From Saccharomonospora marina XMU15 (GTDB taxonomy: Bacteria > Actinomycetota > Actinomycetes > Mycobacteriales > Pseudonocardiaceae), in assembly GCF_000244955.1 (NCBI RefSeq), contig NZ_CM001439.1, positions 1,888,628 through 1,952,627 on the forward strand: DNA of 64,000 nucleotides, given 5' to 3'. The notes under the pieces are model-generated. The model worked only from the letters and a program-made list of their open reading frames with translations, did no database searches and had not been told where the DNA came from. Positions 38,422 to 46,418 of this stretch are shown here, one piece after another. Every line of letters starts with the position of its first letter. Positions within the stretch are counted from its first letter, which is position 1. Both the position numbers and the translations under genes were made by a program.

Positions 38422-38757
38422 TGTGGCTGGCTGCGGGCACACTGATGGGCTCCCCCCTTGGTCCCTGCCGGGACAAACCCACACCATTCATATCCCGCCC
38501 AGCACTACCGCCCGCGTGTCGCTGGGACGCGCGGGGTGCCGGATGTGTCGCCCCGCCCCTGGCCGTGGGGGTGGGGAGCCCTGCGCTCGTCAGGGTGGTT
38601 TACGAGCGAGCCCGTCTTTCCCTGCCTTGTCGTGTACGGCGACAAGGTCGCGGGTTGACCCCGGTGGACGGTGCTAAGGAAACCGGGTGGTCGGTGCGGT
38701 TGCGCCGACAGCACCAGCCACCCCGGTAAGGGGTGGGTGATGCTGCGGGGACACCCG
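38422..38757. other. Structured non-coding tract of the element
   Basis: No convincing gene. The stretch is full of stem-loops. GCTCGT pairs with ACGAGC (38585-38607). CCTTGTCG pairs with CGACAAGG (38625-38647). A nested stem CCGGGTGG/CCACCCCGG encloses GGTGC/GCACC (38683-38726). An alternative stem CCACCCC/GGGGTGG (38718-38736) shares bases with the previous one, so the two cannot form together. It is continuous with the repeat array on its left. Confidence 0.55.
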
Positions 38758-39042
38758 CTAGGTGCGTGTCACCGCCTGCAGCAGCGCGACGAGCTCGTCG
38801 CGGTCGACGGGGGTGTCGTCGGCGCGGTGCCAGCCGATCAGCCAGTGCAGCCCGTTCTGCAGCGCCTGGTAGCGGTGCTCGAGCTTGGCGTGGTCGAGGA
38901 TCTGTTGGCGGCGGTACTCCGACCACACGGCGCGGGATTCGTCGTCGGCGAGGGTTTCGGCGATGTGGCGGTCGCGGTCGGCGATGTCGTCGGCGAGTTC
39001 GGTGAGCATCGCGTGGATGGGTTGCTCGGGGGTGGCGCTCAT
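38758..39042 (-). CDS. Element-encoded hypothetical protein (helical)
   Basis: A 94-residue protein with long helices (LTELADDIADRDRHIAETLA, then LEHRYQALQNGLHWLIGW). No family is recognised. A good GGAGGTGG ribosome site precedes the ATG. Its start overlaps the stop of the upstream gene as ATGA. Transcription runs toward the structured tract. Confidence 0.65.
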   Translation of the reverse strand: MSATPEQPIHAMLTELADDIADRDRHIAETLADDESRAVWSEYRRQQILDHAKLEHRYQALQNGLHWLIGWHRADDTPVDRDELVALLQAVTRT

Positions 39043-39272
39043 CGCTGTCCACCTCCGGCCGTGTGCTCGTCGACGGCCGCGAGCAGCGCCGCGCATCGGT
39101 CCCGCAGCATCGCGGCGACCTCGGGGTGCGTGGCAGGCGCGAACCGGATGGCGGTCAGCAACTCGAGGTGCGTCCTGGTTTCGCGGCGCGCGATGCAGCG
39201 CCACCGGTGAGCGAGAAGGGTGGTGAGGGTGGCCAGTGCGACACACCCGGCCACGACGATACGGTTACCCAC
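39039..39272 (-). CDS. Element-encoded single-span membrane protein
   Basis: A 77-residue protein. The N-terminal hydrophobic segment (IVVAGCVALATLTTLLA) is followed by a basic helical part (HRWRCIARRETRTHLELL). The GTG start lies at the right end of the element. With the 94-residue partner it forms a two-gene minus-strand operon. The function is unknown. Confidence 0.6.
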   Translation of the reverse strand: MGNRIVVAGCVALATLTTLLAHRWRCIARRETRTHLELLTAIRFAPATHPEVAAMLRDRCAALLAAVDEHTAGGGQR

Positions 39273-39298
39273 GGGTCAGACCTCCGGTGTCTGATCAA

Positions 39299-39334
39299 GG
39301 CCCCCGGGTTGGTGCTGCTACACCGCCGGGGGCC
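39299..39334. terminator. GC-rich hairpin near the right end of the element
   Basis: GGCCCCCGG pairs with CCGGGGGCC across an 18-nt loop. It separates the outermost minus-strand gene from the attR junction and the methyltransferase. It could insulate the host gene or serve as part of the attachment region. Confidence 0.6.
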
Positions 39335-39418
39335 GCCTTATCTGCTGATGATCTTGGAAATAGTGGAGAATAACGACGCTTCGCCGGTTTGCCGCAACCA
39401 GCGTTTATGCTGGTGAGC

Positions 39419-40195
39419 ATGCCGGACAGCGTTTGGAGTCCCGTCAAGTACCTCGACTACGGTGAGCCGCGCGCGCGGCCGTTCTTCGATCTGCTGGCAC
39501 GGGTGGAGGCGCCCCGGCCACGCCGGGTGGTCGATCTCGGCTGTGGTCCCGGCAACCTGACGCGAACGCTGCCGCGCCGCTGGCCGGAGGCGACGATCGA
39601 GGCGATCGACAACTCACCGGAAATGGTGGTCGCCGCAAGGCGGTCGGGCGTCGACGCCGAGGTCGCCGACATCGTCGAGTGGGAACCCGCACCGGATACC
39701 GACGTCGTGGTGTGTAACGCCGTCCTGCAGTGGATCCCTGGTCACCGTGAGTTGCTGAGCCGCTGGGCGAGGCGGTTGCCGTCCGGGGCGTGGCTGGCTG
39801 TGCAACTGCCGGGCAACTTCGGCTCCCCTTCGCACACCCTGGCTCGGCGCGTCACGCGCGACCCCAGGTGGGCGCCGAGGTTGCAGGATGCTCCGCTGCT
39901 GGAGGACGACGCCGTAGCCGATCCGCTGGACTACGCGGAGTTGTTCGCCGACCTGGGCTGCCAGGTGGACGCGTGGGAAACCACCTACATCCAGCGGTTG
40001 ACCGGCGACGACGCGGTGCTCGAATGGGTCAGCGGCACGGCGCTGCGGCCGGTGAAGGCGGCACTGCCGGAAGGAGAGTGGTTGGCCTTTCGCGAACAGT
40101 TGGCCCCGCTGCTCGCCGAGGCGTACCCGTCGAGAGGTGACGGCACCACGTGGCTGCCGTTTCGCAGGGTGTTCGTCGTCGCGCGGGTGCCCTGA
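39419..40195 (+). CDS. tam: Trans-aconitate-methyltransferase-like enzyme, start rebuilt by the element
   Basis: A class I SAM methyltransferase of 258 residues. Motif I is VVDLGCGPGNLTRTL, followed by IEAIDNSPEMV and CNAVLQWIPGH. The last, plus the C-terminal YIQRLTGDDAVLEWVSGTALRPV, fits Tam, which methylates trans-aconitate. The present start ATG and the residues PDSVWS come from the integrated element; the ancestral GTG-WDPVK is left at 32.2 kb. The enzyme probably stays functional, but it now has a new promoter and ribosome site and has lost linkage to dnaG. Confidence 0.9.
   Translation: MPDSVWSPVKYLDYGEPRARPFFDLLARVEAPRPRRVVDLGCGPGNLTRTLPRRWPEATIEAIDNSPEMVVAARRSGVDAEVADIVEWEPAPDTDVVVCNAVLQWIPGHRELLSRWARRLPSGAWLAVQLPGNFGSPSHTLARRVTRDPRWAPRLQDAPLLEDDAVADPLDYAELFADLGCQVDAWETTYIQRLTGDDAVLEWVSGTALRPVKAALPEGEWLAFREQLAPLLAEAYPSRGDGTTWLPFRRVFVVARVP
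39431..39447 (+). other. attR: element-side half joined to the methyltransferase body
   Basis: GTTTGGAGTCCCGTCAA aligns with GTGTGGGATCCCGTCAA at attL. Fourteen of 17 positions agree and the last nine (TCCCGTCAA) are identical. Left of the core is element sequence; right of it the methyltransferase continues with YLDYG. Confidence 0.8.
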
Positions 40196-40199
40196 CGGC

Positions 40200-40472
40200 T
40201 CAGGTCCGGCCACCCGACGGCTGCGCGGTGGCGTGGCCGTCACTGCCATGGGGTGCGGGCGTGGACCGAGTCGAGCGCTGGCTGAACGGCAGCTTGTCGC
40301 CGACCTTCTCGCCCACCTTCGCCCTGGCGACTCCGGCCGCGCCCTGCACGGCGGGGTGGTCGGCCAGCTTGCGGTAGGTGCGCACGATCTGCTCGTATCG
40401 GGCCCGGCCGGCTCGCGCGCCCAGCACATAGCCGACGGCCGCGCCAAACAGGAACGTCTTCATCTTGCTCAT
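40200..40472 (-). CDS. YtxH-like small membrane-associated protein
   Basis: A 90-residue protein. The N-terminal hydrophobic, Gly-rich segment (TFLFGAAVGYVLGARAG) matches the YtxH start, followed by a basic amphipathic helix (RARYEQIVRTYRKLADHP). YtxH proteins are general-stress-linked and of unknown mechanism. An AAGGAGG site precedes the ATG. It converges on the methyltransferase gene with a 4-bp gap. Confidence 0.75.
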   Translation of the reverse strand: MSKMKTFLFGAAVGYVLGARAGRARYEQIVRTYRKLADHPAVQGAAGVARAKVGEKVGDKLPFSQRSTRSTPAPHGSDGHATAQPSGGRT

Positions 40473-40624
40473 GCCTCCTTCGAAGCGGGGCCACCACGTC
40501 CATTGTTCCGCACCTGCGCATCCCGCGCTTCGCGGTGACGACCCGGGGGTGGTGCGCGAGACTGATCGGGAATGAGCTAGAGTATGAACCCGTTGGCCCG
40601 GAGCGATCCGGGTGCCGACAGCGG

Positions 40625-40697
<73 letters not shown>

Positions 40698-40707
40698 CAG
40701 CACAAAT

Positions 40708-40736
40708 AAGGCCCCCAAAGATCATTTGGGGGCCTT
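40708..40736 (+). terminator. Terminator after tRNA-Asn
   Basis: A perfect 12-bp stem, AAGGCCCCCAAA with TTTGGGGGCCTT, and a 5-nt loop (GATCA) lies 10 bp after the tRNA. The 237 bp from here to the transporter gene hold no gene that I can support. Confidence 0.9.
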
Positions 40737-40974
40737 TGCCTTCGCCATGGCGGACGTACTCCCCGCGAATCCGGTAGCACACCTGCGGTTGACCATCCGT
40801 GCGCCGACGAGCTCGCTCGGGCGCGGCAGGCGTGCTGTTCGAGCTGAGACAACCCCCATATCAGCAGATCCCACGCTCCGTCAGTGATCGACATTAAGCC
40901 GGTCAAGTCGGTGATCGATTGACACAGTGATCTCCCGCGGATAGCTTGCCGAGGCTATACGGAGGGAGACGATC

Positions 40975-42660
40975 ATGCTCGACAAACTGCAACGCGCGCT
41001 GGGGTTGAAGACCAACCCGACCATCTTCTTCACGTCGGCGGCGTTGGCGATCGTCTTCGTGGGACTGTCCGTGTTGTTCACCGACGAGGTCGACCGGACC
41101 TTTCGCGGCGCGTCGGAGGCGGTGAAGACCAACCTCGGCTGGTTCTACATCCTCGGTGTCACCTCCTTCCTCGGATTCCTGCTGTGGATCGCGTTCAGCA
41201 GGTTCGGCCACGTGCGACTCGGTGGCAAGGACGCGCGGCCGGAGTACAGCAACATCGCGTGGTTCGGCATGCTGTTCGCGGCCGGGATCGGCACCATCCT
41301 GATGTTCTGGGGGGTTGCCGAACCGATCAACCACTTCGCGAACCCACCGCTTTCCGGGCTCAACGGGCAGGTCGCCGACCTCAGCGAGTCCGCGGGCAGT
41401 TCCGAGCAGTTCGCTCAGCGGTTGCGCGAACTGCCCGCACCAGAGGGCGCGGCGGGCCCGCTCAGTGAGCAGGCCGCGACCGAGGCAATCGGGTTCACGA
41501 TGTACCACTTCGGCTTCCACACCTGGGCGATCTTCACCCTGCCCGCGCTGGCGTTCGCCTACTTCGCCTACCGCAGGGGCCTGCCGTTTCGGGTCAGTTC
41601 CATCTTCCAGCCCATCCTGGGCGACCGGATCAACGGACCGATCGGCAAGATCGTGGACATCGCCGCGGTGATCGGCACGCTGTTCGGTGTGGCTGTCTCC
41701 ATCGGACTCGGCACGCTACAGATCAACAGCGGCCTCAACGGGTTGTTCGGCATCGAGATCGGCAAGTCGACCCAGATCGCCATCATCGCCGTCGTCACCA
41801 CCATCGCGACGATCTCGGTGGTGCTGGGACTGGACAAGGGCATCAAGTGGCTGTCCAATCTGAACATCGGGCTCGCGGTAGGCCTGTTGCTGTTCGTCAT
41901 CCTGGCCGGGTCCACTGTGTTCCTGCTACGCGGTGTGATCGAGAGCGCGGGCACCTACCTCAGCGCGATCGTCCCGCTGTCCTTCTGGAACGACGCGCTG
42001 CCCGCCGACGGTTGGGGCTGGCAGGGGAGTTGGACGGTGTTCTACTGGGCGTGGACCATCACCTGGGCGCCGTTCGTGGGCATCTTCGTCGCCCGCATCT
42101 CCAAAGGACGCTCCATCCGGGAGTTCGTGCTGGGCGTGCTCGGCGCCCCGGTGGCCTTCTCCCTGGTCTGGTTCAGCGTCTTCGGGCTGTCGGCGATCAA
42201 CATCGAATGGGAGAACCCCGGTTCGCTCGTCGGCCCTGTCGTCCAGCAGGGCGACACCGCGACGGCGCTGTTCGCGTTCCTGGAGAACTTCCCGGCAACC
42301 GAGTTCGTCATGGCGCTCTCGGTGTTCGTGGTGGTCATCTTCTTCACCACGTCCTCGGACTCCGCGTCGCTGGTGGTCGACATGCTCACCTCCGGCAACA
42401 CACTCAACCCGCCCACGAGGCAGCGGGTGTTCTGGGCGGTGCTGGAGGGCGTCGTCGCAGCGACCCTCATCGCCGCGACCGGCCAGGAGGCGCTGCAAGC
42501 ACTGGAACAGGTCGTCACGGTGATCGGGCTGCCGTTCTTCGTGATCGCCTACCTCACGATGTACTGCCTGGTGAAGGCGATCAAGCAGGACGTGCCGGAG
42601 GAGGAGCTGCTGCCGCGGCGCGCCAGGGTGGTGCTGGAGGCCCGGCGCAACTCCGACTGA
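40975..42660 (+). CDS. BCCT-family betaine/choline/carnitine transporter
   Basis: A 561-residue transporter with about 12 membrane helices. The family Gly-rich stretch is GMLFAAGIGTILMFWGVAEP, and the Trp-rich helix 8 region is WTVFYWAWTITWAPFVGIF. It takes up quaternary ammonium compounds, usually with Na+ or H+, for osmoprotection. The stretch after helix 3 carries a loop of about 40 residues rich in Ser/Glu/Pro. The C-terminus is short, unlike osmosensing BetP, so it may not be osmotically gated. The ATG follows GGAGGGA. It stands alone and converges on the fusion-protein gene. Confidence 0.93.
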   Translation: MLDKLQRALGLKTNPTIFFTSAALAIVFVGLSVLFTDEVDRTFRGASEAVKTNLGWFYILGVTSFLGFLLWIAFSRFGHVRLGGKDARPEYSNIAWFGMLFAAGIGTILMFWGVAEPINHFANPPLSGLNGQVADLSESAGSSEQFAQRLRELPAPEGAAGPLSEQAATEAIGFTMYHFGFHTWAIFTLPALAFAYFAYRRGLPFRVSSIFQPILGDRINGPIGKIVDIAAVIGTLFGVAVSIGLGTLQINSGLNGLFGIEIGKSTQIAIIAVVTTIATISVVLGLDKGIKWLSNLNIGLAVGLLLFVILAGSTVFLLRGVIESAGTYLSAIVPLSFWNDALPADGWGWQGSWTVFYWAWTITWAPFVGIFVARISKGRSIREFVLGVLGAPVAFSLVWFSVFGLSAINIEWENPGSLVGPVVQQGDTATALFAFLENFPATEFVMALSVFVVVIFFTTSSDSASLVVDMLTSGNTLNPPTRQRVFWAVLEGVVAATLIAATGQEALQALEQVVTVIGLPFFVIAYLTMYCLVKAIKQDVPEEELLPRRARVVLEARRNSD

Positions 42661-42670
42661 GCGAACCGGG

Positions 42671-43972
42671 TCAGGACGCCAGGTGTCCGAGGAACCAACC
42701 GCGGGCCAGTTGCGCGGCGTGGTCCAGCGCGCCCGGCTCCTCGAACAGGTGGGTGGCCCTCGGCACGACCGCAAGCTCGTTCTCGCAGTGCAGTTCGGCC
42801 TGCGCCGCCCGGTTGAGGTCCAGCACCACGTGGTCGTGGCCGCCGACGATCAGCAGCGTGGGGGCGCCCACCGCGCGTAGCTGCTTGCCCGCGAGATCGG
42901 GCCTGCCGCCCCGCGACACCACCGCGGCCACGTCGGTGCGGGCGTCGGCCGCGGCCCACAGGGCGGCCGCCGCGCCGGTGCTGGCGCCGAAGTAGCCGAT
43001 CGGTGTGCGCTCGAACCCCGGCTGGTCGCGCAGCCACCGAGTGGCCCCGATCAGCCGGTCGGCCAGCAGTTCGATGTCGAACACGTAGCGGCGGTCGAAC
43101 TCCTCCTCCTGGGTCAGCAGGTCGAACAGCAGGGTGCCGATGCGTGCCTCGTTGAGCACAGCGGCCACGTGCCGGTTGCGAGGGCTGTGCCTGCCGCTCC
43201 CGCTGCCGTGCGCGAACAGCACCACGCCTGGACAGTGCTCCGGCACGGTGAGCCGGCCTTCCAGCGCGACCTCGCCCGCCAGCACCTCCACCTCCTCGTC
43301 CCTGACGGGTGGATCGGCGACGGTGACCGAGGTGTCGCGCCGCGCCGCCCTGCGCAGTAGCTCCAACACCTGATCGTCGGTGGTCTGCCGGAAGTTGCCG
43401 TACCACTGGCCCACGGCCCGAAACCACGGCGGCTGCTCGATGCAGACGACGACGTCGGCCTCTTCCCGCAGCGCCGCGACGGCACTGGGCGCTCCCACCG
43501 GCACGGCCAGCACCACGCGCTGCGCGCCGTGCGCTCTGGCGACCTGGCACGCCGCACGTGCCGTGGATCCGGTGGCGACGCCGTCGTCCACGACGATCGC
43601 GGTCCTTCCGCGCAACGACTCCCTGGGCCTGCCGCCACGGAACCGGCGTGCCCTGCGTTCGAGTTCCGCCCGCTCGCCTGCCTCGATGCCGTGCAGCTCC
43701 GACGGGGTCACCTGGCAGGCATGCATGGTCTCGGTGTCCACGACGCGCACGCCGTCCTCGCCGATGGCGCCCATCGCGAGCTCGGGCTGGAACGGCACAC
43801 CCAGCTTGCGCACGACGATGACGTCCAGTGGTGCGTCCAGCGCCATGGCCACCTCGTAGGCGACCGGCACCCCACCCCTGGGCAGTCCCAGCACAACGAC
43901 GTCGGACCCGCGAAACTCGTCGAGGCGTTCCGCGAGCCGCTTGCCCGCGTCGGTTCGGTCGATGAAAGGCAT
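42671..43972 (-). CDS. Phosphoribosyltransferase fused to dienelactone-hydrolase-like domain
   Basis: A 433-residue two-domain protein. The N-terminal type I phosphoribosyltransferase (about 1-210) has the PRPP loop IVVDDGVATGST and LPRGGVPVAYEV. The C-terminal alpha/beta hydrolase (about 220-430) has nucleophile Ser in YFGASTGAAA, Asp in GGHDHVVLDL and His in RATHLFEEPGA. This fusion occurs in actinobacteria and proteobacteria near stress genes; its substrate is unknown. I start at the ATG of MPFIDRTDAGKRLAE, but a GTG eight codons upstream is possible because neither has a strong ribosome site. Confidence 0.9.
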   Translation of the reverse strand: MPFIDRTDAGKRLAERLDEFRGSDVVVLGLPRGGVPVAYEVAMALDAPLDVIVVRKLGVPFQPELAMGAIGEDGVRVVDTETMHACQVTPSELHGIEAGERAELERRARRFRGGRPRESLRGRTAIVVDDGVATGSTARAACQVARAHGAQRVVLAVPVGAPSAVAALREEADVVVCIEQPPWFRAVGQWYGNFRQTTDDQVLELLRRAARRDTSVTVADPPVRDEEVEVLAGEVALEGRLTVPEHCPGVVLFAHGSGSGRHSPRNRHVAAVLNEARIGTLLFDLLTQEEEFDRRYVFDIELLADRLIGATRWLRDQPGFERTPIGYFGASTGAAAALWAAADARTDVAAVVSRGGRPDLAGKQLRAVGAPTLLIVGGHDHVVLDLNRAAQAELHCENELAVVPRATHLFEEPGALDHAAQLARGWFLGHLAS

Positions 43973-44115
43973 GGGCCGATGGTGTTGCGCCGTCACCGGC
44001 CGGGCAAAGGGACCTTGGACCTTGTTGCCGGGGTGTGGTGCGCCTGCACTCGGTTGTGGCGAAAGCAGCCGAGCGCAGGCTCGAAGTGCCCGCGACCAGC
44101 ACGATCGGCGAAACC

Positions 44116-44330
44116 ATGCGGGCGTGGGAAGGCGACTGGTTGCTCAGCAAGGATGCTGTCGTGGGTAGCCTCGACGATCCGGGGTTCATCGTCGAGGTCA
44201 GGGGCGACGACGGCACACCTGCGGTACCTGGTCCGATGGCTGCGGGACGACCACGAGACGCTGATCTACCGGCCCGGACGCGGTGCTCTCGGCCACCGAG
44301 AAGGCCGGCGACGAGCAGCGACGACATCGC
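44116..44330 (+). pseudogene. Frameshifted DUF1918-family protein
   Basis: MRAWEGDWLLSKDAVVGSL and GFIVEVRGDDGT open the family pattern. The expected continuation, YLVRWLRDDHETLIYRPG, lies in a second frame and PDAVLSATEKAG in a third. DUF1918 proteins are single-domain polypeptides of about 65 residues. Two single-base indels would join the three pieces, so this copy is probably dead, unless the sequence has errors. Confidence 0.6.
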
Positions 44331-44411
44331 ATCGAACGGCCCCAGCGGATCATCCTGCAGCAGGGGTCTGCGTCGCCACGCGGCGCGGTGAGGCCCCGAC
44401 CGGCTCCCCCG

Positions 44412-45029
44412 TTACTTGTCCCGCTGTTCCGCGTCGCGCTTCACGGTGTTCAGTACCGCTTTCTGTATCGCCCTCACGAACGGCGCGATGGTCTTCCAGT
44501 ACACGGCGAACTTCGCCGCGCTGAGGGTGTCGTTGAGTATGACCCGGATGTCGTAGCTGACCAGCGAGCTGTTCTCGCCGTACGGCCGGGTCGAAAGCGA
44601 CATGACGATCTTGCCGTAGCCCGGTTCCGCGAACTCGGTGAAACGTTCTGCCTCGACGGGCCGCCATTCGACGACTGGTTTCCAGAACCGGCCCGCGGCG
44701 CCTGCCGCGATCTCCTTACCGGGTGTCTCACCGAGGATCACCCAGTCCGAGCCCGTGGCCATGTCGTCGAAGGTCATGCGAGTGGGCGTGCGCGGCGGCC
44801 CGTGCCTGCGCTCGCGCCAGCGTTGCGGGAGCGCTCGGACCCATTGCACCGCGTCCACCAGCGTGGTGTGGACGTCGGTGAAGTCGAGCGCCCGCACGAA
44901 CTCGTACGCCCGCTCGGGGGTGGTGTCCACCACGACGTGCTCGGTCTGTATGACGTCGTAGCGCGGGGCGAACCGGTCGGCGAGCATGGCCGATTCGGTC
45001 GTGGCTCGCCGCTCTTGGGTGGTGGGCAT
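44412..45029 (-). CDS. SRPBCC-like (START-fold) hypothetical protein
   Basis: A 205-residue protein with a hydrophobic-ligand-binding fold pattern: EHVVVDTTPERAYEFVRALD at the start and GKIVMSLSTRPYGENSSLVSYD near the end. No catalytic motif is known for it. Such proteins bind lipids or aromatic compounds. It lies next to a stress-type sigma gene and the fusion-protein gene on the same strand. A GAGGGAGG ribosome site precedes the ATG. Confidence 0.75.
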   Translation of the reverse strand: MPTTQERRATTESAMLADRFAPRYDVIQTEHVVVDTTPERAYEFVRALDFTDVHTTLVDAVQWVRALPQRWRERRHGPPRTPTRMTFDDMATGSDWVILGETPGKEIAAGAAGRFWKPVVEWRPVEAERFTEFAEPGYGKIVMSLSTRPYGENSSLVSYDIRVILNDTLSAAKFAVYWKTIAPFVRAIQKAVLNTVKRDAEQRDK

Positions 45030-45123
45030 GACTGCCTCCCTCGGACCGCGTTGTGAGGTGCCCCGAACGTTCCTTGCCGTCGCGGTGACAGGGAAGGGAC
45101 GAAAGTCCCCTGCGGTCCTCGGC

Positions 45124-46095
45124 TCAGCCGACGTACTTGTGGAGGCGCTCGCAGCGCTCGGGTTCGCGCAGTTTCCGCAGGGTGCGGCGCTCGATCTGCC
45201 TGATCCGTTCCTTGGTCACCCCGAACTCGCGGCCGATCTCCTCCAGGGTGCGCTGGTGTCCGTCGTCCAGCCCGCACCGTCGGCTGATGACGTCGCGTTC
45301 GCGGGGTTGCAGCGTCGCCAGCGTGGCGTTGATGTCGGCGCGCAGCAGCCGGTAGGACACGCTGTCGACGAGGTCGTCGCCGTGCTCGCGCTGCCGGATC
45401 AGGTCGGCGAGGCTGACGGTGGCGTCCTCGCCGATGTGCTGGTCGAGGCTCGCAGGCTCCTGGTCGTAGGCCTGCAACTCGATGATGTCGAGCACGGTCA
45501 TCCCGCTTTCCCGTGCCAACTCCTCCGCCTGCGGCTGCCTGCCCAGCCGTCCCACGAGCTCTCTGCGTGCCCTGGCGACGCGGTTCAGTTGATCCACAAC
45601 CCGTGCCGGCAGCCGGACCAACCGCGACTGGTCGGTCAGGGCACGTGTGATCGACTGCCGGATCCACCACGTGGCGTAGGTGGAGAACTTGAACCCGAGC
45701 TTGTAGTCGTGCTTGCGCACAGCATGGATGAGCCCGATGTTTCCTTCCTGGATCAGGTCGGGCAGCGGGATACCGTGGCCGACGTATCGCTTCGCCACGC
45801 TGACGACCAGCCGAAGGTTGGCCTCCAGCATCTGCCGGGTGGCCGCCGCGCCGTCCTCGGCCACGGCGAGCAGCGCGGCCCGGGCGTCGCCGTCGTGGTC
45901 GCCGGGGTGCTGGGTGAGTAGGTGCTCGGCGTAAACGCCCGCCTCGATCCGTTTCGCGAGCTGGATCTCCTCTTCGCGCGTGAGCAGCCGAGTTCGGCCG
46001 ATCCGTTCCAGGTAGTCCGCGAGCAGACCGGTGCCTGCCTCGTGCGGTCCCCGCGGGTCGTTGTCGGTGGTGCCTTCCACGTCGGCCGTTTTCAC
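45124..46095 (-). CDS. RNA polymerase sigma factor, group 2 (SigB/HrdB-like)
   Basis: A 323-residue sigma-70 factor. Region 1.2 includes LADYLERIGRTRLLTREEE, region 2 LRLVVSVAKRYVGHGIPLPD and FSTYATWWIRQSITRA, region 3 RLPARVVDQLNRV, and region 4 TLEEIGREFGVTKERIRQIE. It lacks the long acidic N-terminus of the housekeeping factor, so it is a non-essential primary-like factor for stress or stationary phase. The GTG at VKTADVEG is the best start; an open frame runs 43 codons further up without a good site. Confidence 0.92.
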   Translation of the reverse strand: MKTADVEGTTDNDPRGPHEAGTGLLADYLERIGRTRLLTREEEIQLAKRIEAGVYAEHLLTQHPGDHDGDARAALLAVAEDGAAATRQMLEANLRLVVSVAKRYVGHGIPLPDLIQEGNIGLIHAVRKHDYKLGFKFSTYATWWIRQSITRALTDQSRLVRLPARVVDQLNRVARARRELVGRLGRQPQAEELARESGMTVLDIIELQAYDQEPASLDQHIGEDATVSLADLIRQREHGDDLVDSVSYRLLRADINATLATLQPRERDVISRRCGLDDGHQRTLEEIGREFGVTKERIRQIERRTLRKLREPERCERLHKYVG

Positions 46096-46367
46096 CGAGT
46101 GGTCACCTGCCTCACACCTTTCACGCTGTGCTCGGGCAAGAACCCACTTCCGTGGTCGAGCCTGCTGGTCGGCGCTGGCAGCCGGGTGCCGAGGCGGAAC
46201 CGGCACGGGTTGGTCCGAATCCACTGCTAGTGGTCACCGCGGCCGCCCCGGGTGCGGGACGACTACGGGTACCGCCCGTTGACCCCGACGCGGCCCAGGT
46301 GGTGGCGCGGCTCGTGTGCTGGTCACGACAGGAGTTAATCAAGACGTTGCACAAGGCTCTTGCAGAA

Positions 46368-46378
46368 TTGTTCAACAA
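46368..46378. promoter_or_regulatory. TTGTTCAACAA operator before the 5-oxoproline operon
   Basis: An 11-bp palindrome lies 41 bp before the transporter start. It fits the TNGTNNNACNA consensus of FadR-type GntR repressors. The same 11 bases occur twice before the pxpB-pxpC fusion gene, on the opposite strand. This suggests one repressor for both units; the repressor gene is not in the window. Confidence 0.7.
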
Positions 46379-46418
46379 CTCATACCTTGTGTCGCACTGC
46401 ACAGATCGGAGTTCTCTC

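Larger units (their letters stand above)
32227..39447. mobile_element. Integrated capsid-encoding phage-satellite-like element (about 7.2 kb)
   Basis: The ends share the 9-bp core TCCCGTCAA, at 32227-32235 and 39439-39447. A tyrosine integrase lies at the left end. Cargo on the plus strand is a series of coupled small genes, an initiator-like gene with iterons, an HK97-type prohead protease, a capsid protein and a GntR-like regulator. Two minus-strand gene pairs and a structured repeat tract fill the right third. No terminase, portal, tail or lysis gene is visible. This gene set recalls the phiRv1/phiRv2-type elements of mycobacteria, which also carry protease and capsid but little else. A satellite that depends on a helper phage is an inference. 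Joining the host flanks rebuilds the interrupted gene. Confidence 0.85.
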
